A stretch of 64,000 bases of DNA, from contig PQWQ01000004.1 of NCBI GenBank assembly GCA_002943765.1, positions 3,534,001-3,598,000 on the forward strand, read 5' to 3'. Origin of the DNA: Psoroptes ovis. Its lineage: Eukaryota > Arthropoda > Arachnida > Sarcoptiformes > Psoroptidae. The position numbers and the translations under genes were made by a program. The notes beneath the pieces were generated by a model. It was not told the origin of the DNA, made no database searches, and was given only the letters and a program-made list of their open reading frames with translations. Below are positions 23,412-34,900 of this stretch, piece after piece; within the stretch, counting starts at the first letter, position 1; every line of letters begins with the position of its first letter.

Positions 23412-25562
23412 TTAAAATCTTGAATTTGAAAAAAATAAATATTCATTTAAATGTTTGAACACTTTTTGACTAATTAATTGTGATAAATTTTTAAACATAT
23501 AATTAGCATTAATTTTATCATTATTGTTAATAATATCATCTGATAATGAATCAAAATTTAAAAATTGTAACAAAAAATTATTATATGGCTGTCTCAAATG
23601 ACAACACCAACGATAATGCCTTAATATCAGTTCATTTGTATCAATATACTTGAAATTGAATAATGATTGTGATTTGATATGATTCTCGGTTGATGTTCGT
23701 ATTGATAATGATGATAATTTCTTACTGAACCAATTATAAAATCTATTAAACAATGTATTGTCAATGATTATCGTTGATTTATTGTCATAATTATTGCTAA
23801 CATTACTAAATCGCCATACTTGATGTATGCCCATCACATCTACTAACCATGGACGTAATATTATAATTTTTGATCGTTGTTTATATGGCCATGATGTTTT
23901 TTGTGAATATAATGAATTAGTATATATTAATAAATTATTTGGATTGAAATTATTGCCTAAAAAATTATAATTATTGTTTCTTGGAATTGTAGAATTGTCA
24001 AAAAATTTTTCTGGACTTTGAACATTTTGATCTGATTTTAATGATTCTGGAAAAAATTGAATATTTGTTCGATTATTATTATTGGGACAATTCGATCGAT
24101 ATAAATATTGCTGACGAGCAATTTTCAATTCATAATAATTTGATTTTAATAAATTAAATTCATGACAATGTAATAAATTAGCAACATATAATGCAATGTA
24201 AGTTTCAATATTATTTTGATAATAATCATGAACAATATCAATAATTTTTCGTTCAATAGATTGATTTTGTCTCCGGAATTGATCGAAATCATCATAATTA
24301 AATGAAACAAATTCATCAATATCAACATGCAATTGTATTGATGTTGAATGTTCATAAAGGCAATCATTGATCGTTAATAATTGTCCACCTGAATGTATTT
24401 GTTTCCATAAATTTTTTGTCAATGTAATTGGTTTTAATTTTACATAATTTTTCATAGAACTTTTGGATAGATATGTGAAAAATTTTTCAACATTTCTCGT
24501 ATAATTTGATCTTTGATAATAATAAAAGATGATTTGATCAAAGCCATGATAATGATAATATTCAATGAATTCAAATAAATTGATTAAATTTATTGAGCCA
24601 AATAATGGTCGCACACAAACAATAGATTTTATTGTCGTCGTTGTTTGATTTTCAACATTATTGCTGATTTCTTGCTCATTCTTAAATATTGGAAGCCAAT
24701 TCGTTGTATTAAAATTTTCTTCAATTTTTACAAAATCATAAACATCCAATATGTTATTGTCCTCATTCGATGATGAGCATTTAATAATGGCAGCTGTGAA
24801 TACATGATCATGATGTTCGGGAAGACATTCAATTTCTGCTTTTAATTTAATAGTTTCATTCATTTTATCATGCAAATAGCAGAATGTTTGATTGGAATTT
24901 TGTTCATTTTTCTCATAATCATTCGAAGAACAATAAATCGTACGATTTACAATCGACATGATGATTATTTGTTTGGAATTATTATCATTTTGGTCCATAA
25001 ATTTATGATAGGCATAATATAAATAAATTCGATCAGAAATTCCATCTAAAATCACAAGAAATTAATACAAAATCTTAATAATTGCTGAAAAAAACTTACT
25101 CAAAGGAGCAAAATCATCGGAATAATCGGATAATTTGATATGTATCGGTGATTTATTGGTAATTTCATCGTCATTATCTTCATTAATATCATCTTGCAAA
25201 CTTGATTGTTGATGTTCGTTGAATTTCTGACAAACATCATAATATCTTAGAATATTATGATGACATTTAGCAATCCAATTCAATAATCCAATATCGTCAT
25301 AGGAATCTATTGATGAATTAATTGAGCTTTTTGCTGAAATCACAGTTGCTTCTGTTGATGGAACAGCAAATATTGATGTCGATTGAATGAAAATCAAATT
25401 CGTATAAATCCAATAATAAAATAACCATGATGTAAACATTGATATCAAAACAATAGCCATCAATATACGTTTAGCGTTCGACAATAGACGACAAACAATT
25501 TGACGATACCATTTTCGTTGATGTTTAATCATTATTTCATTATCATTATCAATGATTTTCAT
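23412..25562 (-). CDS. Glycosyltransferase family 92 (DUF23) type II membrane protein
   Basis: Two exons on the minus strand, 25562-25100 and 25045-23412, predict 698 residues. The donor is GTAAGT and the join CTTTGA|AT gives Leu-Asn-Gly. GT92 enzymes are Golgi glycosyltransferases; the characterised C. elegans and vertebrate-type members transfer galactose to N-glycan core or related sugars. The short basic N-terminus is followed by a membrane anchor (LMAIVLISMFTSWLFYYWIY, about residues 34-53), as in type II Golgi enzymes. The catalytic region starts at about residue 297 with VCVRPLFGSINLINLFEFIEY. It continues through GFDQIIFYYYQRS and HSGGQLLTINDCLYEHS to the DxD-like acidic motif DIDEF (about 396-400), the expected metal/nucleotide-sugar site. 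Several NxT/NxS sites are present. The acceptor sugar cannot be predicted. It is convergent with nucleobindin. Confidence 0.85.
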
Positions 25563-26669
25563 TTATTACCGTTCAGGATTTTAGATATGAATCTAAAATT
25601 TCATAGAAAAAAGCTATTCATTCAATGAAAAATTTCTTTTTTTTTCATAAAATATTTCAACCATGAATTCAAATAATGAAATTGTTCAAATTTCATTGCT
25701 GACACATATTTGTGTTAATGATAACAGCAACAAGGAATTTGTTTGATAATGATTTATTTAATCCAAAAAAAATGGAAGTAAAAAAAGGATATTGATGATT
25801 GATTTGTACACAAAAAAAAATTGTCAAAAGCTGTCAAACAACAACAACAACAATTAACAAATCACAGATGATAATTATTCAAATGATTTCTTATGATTGA
25901 ACAATAATAATTATATTTATTCCTAATTTAGCTGCCGCTTATTTGTTTACAATTGATGACACATATCACCAAGAAAAAAAAATATATGCACCATGCAATA
26001 TCACTTAGTCATTTACTCATATTTATATTTTTTATTTTCCAAATTGAAATTTGAAGAAAAATCAAACATTTTGATCAAAAGCATTTTGCCATCTGTCGAG
26101 TTGTGTTTCAAACCTAAATGAATTCGTTTACTATTTGCAATATTTTTGTATGCAGCTAAAAATTATTGTGAACAAAATGCTTAAACTAAAATTGACCTGT
26201 TGTTATCGGTCATTGTTCGATTATTTTGATGATTGCATTATTTTTCAAATATAAGGCTTATGTTTTTGAAAATAAACAGGATTGTTGTGATTTCTAGCTT
26301 GCTTAGTTTGCTTTGATTTGTTCGTTAAGCCAATGTGCTCAGCAACAAAATAAATACACGATTGCTACCACCAACAACCACCACCACCACCATCAGCACC
26401 GTCACCTTGACCACTGTGCAATCGTTTTGACATGTAAGAATTTTTCGCTTTTTTTTCACCAACTACTGATAGTACCTTCAATACGCTTGAATACTAATTA
26501 TTGTCTTCAAGCCTATGAAATGTTTAATTTTCATATTCTTTTTTGTGTTTCTATTTTGGCTTAGTTAAGTTCTGAGTATTGAATTCCATACATCTTAGTC
26601 ATAAATATGTGTGAATAAAATTGACAATTCTGATTCATCCATGAATAAATAAATTTTTTTGGTAAAAAA
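25563..26669. other. Divergent intergenic region, 1.1 kb
   Basis: It lies between the start of the GT92 gene (-) and the start of the Asn/Ser/Gln-rich gene (+), so it should hold both promoters. I see AT-rich DNA with CAA runs near 25840 and a CAC/CAT run near 26380. No exon and no clear TATA box are seen. Confidence 0.5.
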
Positions 26670-28876
26670 ATGATGAATAATATAATGAATAAAAATAATC
26701 AATTCAAATCATTTGATCGTAAATCACATCGATCATCATCATCATCATCATCCAAATCGTTGTTGAAAAATAATCATAAATCAAATGAAAATAATAAAAT
26801 GGAAAAAACTCGTGCACCATTGCTAGAAACAATATCGATTCTTGCATCATCATCATCGTTTATATATTCAGATCGTTCATCACAACATTCATCATCACCA
26901 CAATCATCTCGATCTTCATCGCGATCATCATCATCATCACCGTTACCGTCGCCAGATAATGTGCCAGATGATGATAATTTTCAACTGGTTCAATCATCTA
27001 ATTTAGGTAAAATTTTATAAATAAATTTAAAAATTTTCATTTATTAATTTATGCAATTTCTAATCATTTAGCCAAATCAAACATAACGAATCATCATCGT
27101 TCATATGGACAAGATGATGAAATGACATTCACACATCATAAACATCAGCAACAACGTTCATCCAGAGTTCGTTTCAGTAATGATGTACAAATAAATAAAG
27201 AAATTGATTATGATTTGAAAAATCAATCCATGAGTACAAATGATTATAATTATCAACACCAACAACAGCAGCCAAAACAACCATCAGCATCTTCATCATC
27301 ATCATCATCGATATCGACATTGAATTCAAATCAATCAAATGAAATGAATACATCATCGTCGACAACCAATAATATTGTTAATAATCAAAATATGTTCAAA
27401 CAATCATCATCATCATCATCATTGTTTTCATATGCAAACATATCACCGATGCAATCACGTATATCAGTTAATCAGCAACAACATTTCATAGCGCAAACAA
27501 AACAACCAAATACCAATTTCAAATCCATACTGAAAGATCCATTATGTGCCAAATTACGAAATACACTCCATCATTCATCAAATAATAAACCAAATTCATC
27601 ATTGAACAATGATTGCTGCAACGATAATGATGGAAATTCAAAATCAATTCAAACAAATCGAAATCATGTGAGAAAAAATTTTAAAATCAATGAAAATAAT
27701 CCATTATCATTGAATGAATGCGATAAACATCAGCGACAGCAACAACAGAGGCAAGCATCATCGTCATCATTATTGTTGGAAAGTCAAATTGATCAATTAT
27801 TTCATGGTACAAATGATTCAACAAGAACAATCACATCATCATCATCACTAATCAATAATGGAATTGATAATAAACAAATTATCAATAGCAATAATAATAA
27901 TAATAATAATGATCTTCGATTGAATAATATCACAAATAATAATCTTAATAATAATAGTACAAATAATAATAATAATAATAATCAAATGATGCCATGTCTT
28001 TCATTTATACAAATGATTGAAGATAAATATCGTCAAACATCATCATCATCATCATCAATGAATTGTAACAATAATATGAAAACAATAAACAATAAATTAC
28101 GAACATCGAAAAAATTGATCAATAATAATCGATTAAATCAATCAATAACGACAATGGATAGAAAAATATCATCATCATCAAATAATAAACATAATTATCA
28201 ACACCATCATCATCATCATCCGCATCATCATAATCAAAATGATTATCGTATTGAACCGACTAATAATAATAATAATAATATAAACAACATCATTGCTCAA
28301 CATAATAATAATATCAATTTCAATTTGTTAAATAATCAAATTATTAATCATAATTCCATTGATCGTTGGTTGAATACATTAATACAAGAATCTAAACAAC
28401 AATCAAATAATGAAATAAGCAATGAAAATAATAATGATAATAAACAAGCTATGCAACAAATTAATCAAAATCTAAACAATAATGATCATATGAAAAGACA
28501 AGAAGAACTTTATACATTATTATCTGATCCAATCAAAGGACCATCAATTAATCATTTGATGGATCAATTAATGAATTGGAATAAATGTTTTGAAAGCAAT
28601 AATCCTGATGATAATGAAATGAAAATCGATTCTAATTCAGCAAATATTTTGATAAAATCAAATACGATTGATCAGAATATGGATAAAAATCAAAATAATC
28701 ATGATCAACAACAACAACAACAACGTATTGTTACACGTTCAACAATATCACCATCACCATCATCATGTTCAACAACGACAACCACTAGATCAAGATCAAC
28801 ATTAGGTACGGTTGATAATCATATTTATGAGGAAATATTATATGATGAAACAACATTAACAACGATAGATGTATGA
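26670..28876 (+). CDS. Asn/Ser/Gln-rich low-complexity protein with candidate docking motifs; function unknown
   Basis: The exons are 26670-27006 and 27072-28876, predicting 713 residues. The 65-bp intron joins as G|CC (Ala), giving SNLAKSNITNHHR. Most of the protein is runs of Ser, Asn, Gln and His, typical of intrinsically disordered regions. A few compact segments stand out: SSRVRFSNDVQ, a match to the RVxF docking motif for protein phosphatase 1; FKSILKDPLCAKLRNTLHH; LNECDKHQ; PCLSFIQMIEDKYRQ; EELYTLLSDPIKGPSINHLMDQLMNW, a probable helix; and the tail NHIYEEILYDETTLTTIDV with a YEEI-type site. These segments are the parts most likely to be conserved. I do not recognise an orthologue. A scaffold or phosphatase-targeting role is only a guess. 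Confidence 0.75.
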
Positions 28877-28981
28877 CCGATTTGATTTTGATAAAATGAA
28901 TTTTATTTTTTTTATTTTAAAAATAAATAAAAGGTTTAATAAATAATATTTTAAAATTTCAAATCAATTCAAATTATTCAA

Positions 28982-30226
28982 TTAAATTTGCTGCGGTTGC
29001 TGTTGTGGATGATGGTTATTATTGACATAATTACGATGATAATGATGATGATGATGATGATGACGAATCATCTGTGAAAATGATTGATCTTTTTCATGAA
29101 ATATATTGTTTTTCATCATCATCAGTGAATCGATTTGTTGTTTTGATGATTGAAGAGTTGTTGCAATTGTAAATGTTGTCATTGTATTTGTTGTCGTCGC
29201 TACTGTCGTTGTTGTTGTTGTTGTCATATGATTAATGTTATTATTATTTTGATGATGATGATGATGATGATGTTGTTGATGTAAACGCATATGTTTATTC
29301 AAATTTGATGGATCTGAAAATGATCGGCCACAATAACGACAACTTAACGGTTTCAATCCGGTATGTGTTCTGATATGAATTTTTAGACCATATTTTCTTG
29401 TATATACTTTACCACAATAATTACACGTGTGTAATCGTTTCGATGATGATGATGATGATGGTGATGATGTATTGTTTGCCACCTTGCTTTTGACAGATGT
29501 AGATGTCATTGTTTCTATTTGTTTATTTACATTTATATTACTTTTATTATTATCACTTTTAGTATTATTGTCATTTTTTGTACCTGGACATTTCATCATA
29601 ATATGAATTTTCAACGGATTCGGTTCACGATATGATTGGCCACATTTATTACAAATATAACAATGATTATTGACGATATTTTTTAATGATAAACATATCG
29701 GTACGTTTAGCTTCATTGATAATTCAATCGATGGCCAATATAATAGCTTTTCACCTGGTTCAATTAATTTTATCGTAATAAAATATATCGATAATTGATT
29801 ATGATTGGAATTGTTTTTAAATTTATAATTAAAATTGCCGTAATCATTATTATTGTACAGATGATTATTATTGCTATTGGCTTGGAATGCAATCAAATTT
29901 TGTTCAAAACAATTTGTTGCTAATTTCACGTGTTGTAACCAATCATTCGTTTCAATTTTTCTCATATCATCACCAATGAAATTATTATTATTATTCAAAT
30001 CAATACAATTCGATGTTGTTATTGGTGATAAAAGTGAACCATTTATCACGGATATTCGTATCGTTTCATTATGATCAAAATTGTTATGATCATCATTGAT
30101 TATGGATTCGTTTTTCGATTCATCATCATCAAACGATAAAAATGTCGATAATTTTGATAATTTTAATTGAAACACTGATGAATGACAATTTGGCTGTATC
30201 CATGTATCGGCAACGATGTTTACCAT
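28982..30226 (-). CDS. PRDM13: PRDM13-like PR-domain zinc-finger transcription regulator
   Basis: A single-exon frame of 414 residues that starts MVNIVADTW. A divergent PR (SET-like) domain spans about residues 95-170 (NDWLQHVKLATNCFEQNLIA through LSIYFITIKLIEPGEKLLYWPS). One finger follows at about 192-213 (CNKCGQSYREPNPLKIHIMMKC, with Cys as last ligand), then two C2H2 fingers at 268-288 (CNYCGKVYTRKYGLKIHIRTH) and 296-316 (CRYCGRSFSDPSNLNKHMRLH). The phrases YTRKYGLKIH and DPSNLNKH are characteristic of PRDM13, a repressor of neuronal subtype genes in animals. The protein is shorter than the vertebrate form and ends in His/Asn/Thr runs. Its stop lies only about 100 bp from that of the convergent gene upstream. 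An upstream non-coding or small coding exon cannot be excluded. Confidence 0.83.
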   Translation of the reverse strand: MVNIVADTWIQPNCHSSVFQLKLSKLSTFLSFDDDESKNESIINDDHNNFDHNETIRISVINGSLLSPITTSNCIDLNNNNNFIGDDMRKIETNDWLQHVKLATNCFEQNLIAFQANSNNNHLYNNNDYGNFNYKFKNNSNHNQLSIYFITIKLIEPGEKLLYWPSIELSMKLNVPICLSLKNIVNNHCYICNKCGQSYREPNPLKIHIMMKCPGTKNDNNTKSDNNKSNINVNKQIETMTSTSVKSKVANNTSSPSSSSSSKRLHTCNYCGKVYTRKYGLKIHIRTHTGLKPLSCRYCGRSFSDPSNLNKHMRLHQQHHHHHHHQNNNNINHMTTTTTTTVATTTNTMTTFTIATTLQSSKQQIDSLMMMKNNIFHEKDQSFSQMIRHHHHHHHYHRNYVNNNHHPQQQPQQI

Positions 30227-30562
30227 TGTTTGTTTTTTAAAATTAATTATTTTATTTCATTCGATAATTATCAATGTTTAATTATGATTTTTAAATTTTT
30301 TATTTTTTATTTTCATCGACATTCGTCGATTGCATCCGTACGTTTTGACGGTCAACATTCAATTGAAACCAATGTTCAATCGATAATTCAACCAAATGAA
30401 ACCCAAACCAAAACCATATTCATATAAACACCATACAAATAAACAATTGACGACGACAAGTGCTTTTGGAATATTTTTGAAACCAAAAAGCAAAGAATTA
30501 AGAATGATAATTGATGCGGTTTTTCTTTGTTGGTAACAGAATTAAAAACCACATACCAAAAA

Positions 30563-30599
30563 AAAGTGTATACACCTCACATGGTGGTGTATACACTTT
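30563..30599 (+). repeat. Perfect 14-bp-arm hairpin
   Basis: AAAGTGTATACACC at 30563-30576 is exactly inverted at 30586-30599 around a 9-base loop. It lies about 340 bp upstream of the PRDM13-like start on the opposite strand. It could be an operator-like palindrome, a cruciform or an element remnant. Confidence 0.55.
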
Positions 30600-31633
30600 G
30601 CAACTGGAAAAATACAAAAGAAAAAATATTTGCGACACACACATACACACACACATGACGCGCGTACACCAACCCAAACCAGCTGGATCGAATCGGACCA
30701 GATGACACCGTGGTGATTGTGTGATGAAATATATGCATCACACATTGACACATACACATGCATACATACACACACACACACACACATTTACATCTTGAAT
30801 GTGGTGGTATTATTACTTTCATATTATATTTTCATTTTTTGAAAAAAAAAATATTTGACACCATCAAATATTATTATTAAGCAAGCTTTTTGTCACATCT
30901 TGTGTGCCTTTTCTTTTGTTATTTTGTTCATTTGATTACACACACAATAACACGAACCTATGAACAATATATATTTGTCCATTTGTTTCGATTATTTTCG
31001 GTTATTATTATTATTATTAGTATCAATTCAATTCAATTCAATTTTTTTTTTCATTATTTCTATTGAAACGATTCAATCAAATCAACCAAAAATGAACCAT
31101 AGATAATTTTCTATGATAATAATATGTCGCTGAATGGTAAATGTGTTTCGTTGTTGGTTTTGGTGCACGTCTTGTGCCTTATTCTTTGTATATTTATTAT
31201 TATTATTATTATTGTTTAAATCAAAATAATAATGAACAAATGAATCAATTATTATTCAAAATTCTTTTGTGTATTTTATATTTGTATTACAAACTAAAGT
31301 TTGGATTTTTATTTTCTTCAAGATGTTCTATCAATCAATTGTTTATTGATTATTCAATTATGTATCCCAAAAAATATATGATTCGAAAGCATTCAATTTA
31401 TTTTTATAATAATAGAAACAATCCAAAGAATTTTAACGGAATTTCCTTGATCTAATTTTATTTATTTTTTTTAATTATTATTTCAACCCTTTGTTTTTTT
31501 CAAGAATTGATTCCAAAAGAATTGAATGTAATGAATAATTTCAAACATTCAACTGATAATTTGTGGAACAAAATATAATAAAAAATGATGCAAATTTTTC
31601 TGTTTGAATTGCTACTGACAGTTAACGGTCAAA

Positions 31634-31990
31634 TGATGTTTAACCTGATTACTAGATGCGATTTGGTCAATTTTGGTGGATTAGCGATATATATAAGGCA
31701 GACGTTTAAGTGGCAAGCGTGCTAAGTTTAATGACAACGTTTCTTATTTATACAAAGTAATAGTGTCATTGTTTTATGTTAAAATGTATTAATTTTCTCA
31801 TTAAGATTGAATTGTATTGATGCAGATTTTTTTTTATTTAAATTGATGCCACGTGATTGATGTTTAAACTTTACTATGCGGTGGTTTTTGATTTTATTCA
31901 AAATTAGCCACATCATCATCATAGTAAAGGGTATTATTGACAAAACATATATAAGCTGATGAAGAAGCGATGAAAAAGCTAAGACGTTTT
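31634..31990 (+). promoter_or_regulatory. Two related TATA-bearing blocks
   Basis: The sequence TGATGTTTAA at 31634 and again at 31858 is followed each time by TTACTA-(G)ATGCG and, further on, TTAGC. A TATATAAG box then occurs at 31690-31697 and 31948-31955. The shared order of motifs suggests a diverged tandem duplication, possibly of core promoters for unannotated transcripts. No coding frame follows. Confidence 0.3.
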
Positions 31991-34900
31991 TATGATTGTA
32001 TATGTGAAATTGTCAAAGTATTGTTTCAAGCTTGAATATTTATTATCGTGAAATTTCAATGTTATTATGTTTTTTAAGTTATTAAGTTAATATTTTCTGA
32101 TCGAATTGTATTTTATTTTATTTGACAAACATTTTATTTTTAATAATAAATATTCATAATTAATTTGCAACAGTATCAATTGTTTACATTGTTTTAATAT
32201 GTTGAATTGTTTTTAAAATATCATTATTGTTAATTGTTTTATATCAATTATTATCATCATCTCGATTATTCCTTCAATAAACATTCATTGAATTCATTTC
32301 ATCAAAAATTTCGCACAGAAAAAAAAAGAAAATAACTAAATGGCAAGTGTATAACTAATTTTTAAAATTTTCAATAAGTATAAAATAATAAAAGATTTTG
32401 TATGTAATAAAACGATGAATGAATGAATGAATGAATGCGATAACAATTGAATTGAATTCAATTTTTTTTTTTTTTTTGACTTTTCATCAAATTAACATTG
32501 TTATTATTATTATTATTAGATCAGATTAAAGGGGTCTGTGTGTATATGTGTGTATGCTTTGTTATTTCCATGTGTATTTTAGGCTTAATTCTTTTTCAAA
32601 TAATGAAATATTATTATTTTCAATATTTGTCGAAAAAGAATTTCATTTCATTTTAAGGTTCAGAAATAAATAATTTTCAATGAACAAAATTTGAAATCCA
32701 ATGATTTCAATGAATTCAGCAAAGATAATTAGCCGTAGAATCAAATAGGAACAAAGTGTAAAGAATTTAAATCTCAAAAAATGAAAAAAAAGAAAAAATT
32801 CTAGCATCTGGCTGGTCAATGTTCATTCACAGTTCAGTATTTCAGCAGCAAGCAAGCAGCAAATCTATTTTTTTTTTTTTTTTCGTCAAATGAAACGTAA
32901 ACAGCTGTTGTTGTTGTTGTTGCTGAAAAATGATAATAATAATAACGTAACAAATCAATGAATCAAAAACAAAAAAAAATGTAAAACAATAATATACACC
33001 AATACTACAGGCTAAAACTAACCACAAAGTCGATGCAAAACGAATCTTGAGGGCTTTTAATTTTATTGTTACACTTTATTTTTTTTTTTTTTTTTTTCAA
33101 AGGCTATACATGTTGTTGACGTTTTGTTTTATTTTGTATTGTATATCAGCATCATTTTTTTGATGATCAGGTACAAGCCCTTATCGTAAGCGTTTAAAAA
33201 TTGTCAAGTTAAAAATTGTTAGACAACAATTCGACAAGCACACACACACACAAAAAAATGAATGCCCACAAAATGATGTCGACAAGCGGGTTTTCAATGC
33301 TTGTAATATATTAATATATTATATATGTCATTTGATTTTTTTAAGCCAAGCTAAAAAAGTCAAGCTATACAAATCAATCTATTTTTCTATGTACACACAC
33401 ACACACACACACACACATTGTCAACATGTGTTACCGGCTTCCATGGTTCCATGATTAATCCGATTAGTTTTGGTTCGATTTTGATTATTGATCCACATCT
33501 TTCTCTTTCTCTCTGTGTGTGTTTGTATACATTTCTCTCTTTATTTCCAATTATTTCCAAATATGTGTGGGTTTGATATTTGAAAAAAAAAATTTGAAAT
33601 TTTTTTTTCCGTTTTAACACATTGTAGATTTTGTGTTGATTAATCAAGATTGTATTAATATACAATGTGCTCAAATATCACATATCTTTCCAAATTTTGT
33701 CCATTTTTTTAAAAAATTAAAATTTGATTTTTTTAAATAATATATTATTTACAATTACAAATATCACAGATACATTGCTGTCGGGTCCTTAACCTTTTTC
33801 ACCATTGTTTTCACCAAAATCTATTGATGATTTTAATGCATTTTTTCTTTGAAAATTAATTAATTTATTTTCATTATTTTGTTCAAATAATGAGTAGAAT
33901 TATTAAACCGGATTAAAGCAAGGACATTTGTAGGTGTTTGATATTGAATGATTTGAAATTTATTTGTTTTCTTTGAATTTTTCTTCTTCTTTGAAAGAAG
34001 AAGAAAAATTATATGAATCAACTATGAATTAATTAATTTATTAATTCAAAATTTTAATAGGATCAAATTCAGTGATTTTAATGATTTTTAATATTAATTT
34101 TTTTTAAGTTTTTCTATTTCGATAAATGCATTGATCCGATATCCGATAGAAACTGTCAATTCATTCCCTTTGATTTGGCAAATGTTGATGATCTTTGACA
34201 AATTCCTAATTGAATTTATTCATTTTTTGCAAAATAAAATCAAGACATTTGTCAAAGAGAGATGAAAAAAAAAATACTAAAAATCGTCAATAAATTTGAT
34301 GAATCACTGAATGATATACGAATATAAACAATTCACATACGAATATTTGACAAATATTTGTCATGATTTGTCAAAGACATTTAATAAATGTCAAATTCAG
34401 TGAAAATAAAAACATAAAAATAAAACTATCTAGAAAATGAAATAAATCCAAAATTCTTTGTCAAATTTAAAATTAAAAATATCATAATTCTACGTTCAAT
34501 CAACATTCAACGAATGTCACAAAAATTAAATTGAATTAAATTTCAACCCCTAATAAATTATCACCGGTTTTTGTTTATTTCTCGTTCATCATTTTCATAG
34601 GTCTATGCCTATGAAAAAAAATGAAACCAGTGCTGCATAAGCTGCATTTACCTGTGTATTTTTTCTTTGTATTCATTCATTTATTCGTTTTTGTCTTGAT
34701 TTTATTTTATTTTTATGAGCTTTTTATCAATCCATACAATAGATATACAAGCACCGAAAAAAAAACAGTACAAATACCTGACCATTTTAATTCTATCCCA
34801 CCTAATATTCTTTGTGTTTTGTTTTTGTTGTTTTCAAATCAAGGTGACATTGTCGATATCATTTTATTATTATTATTTGAATTGTATTCATTTCAAATTT

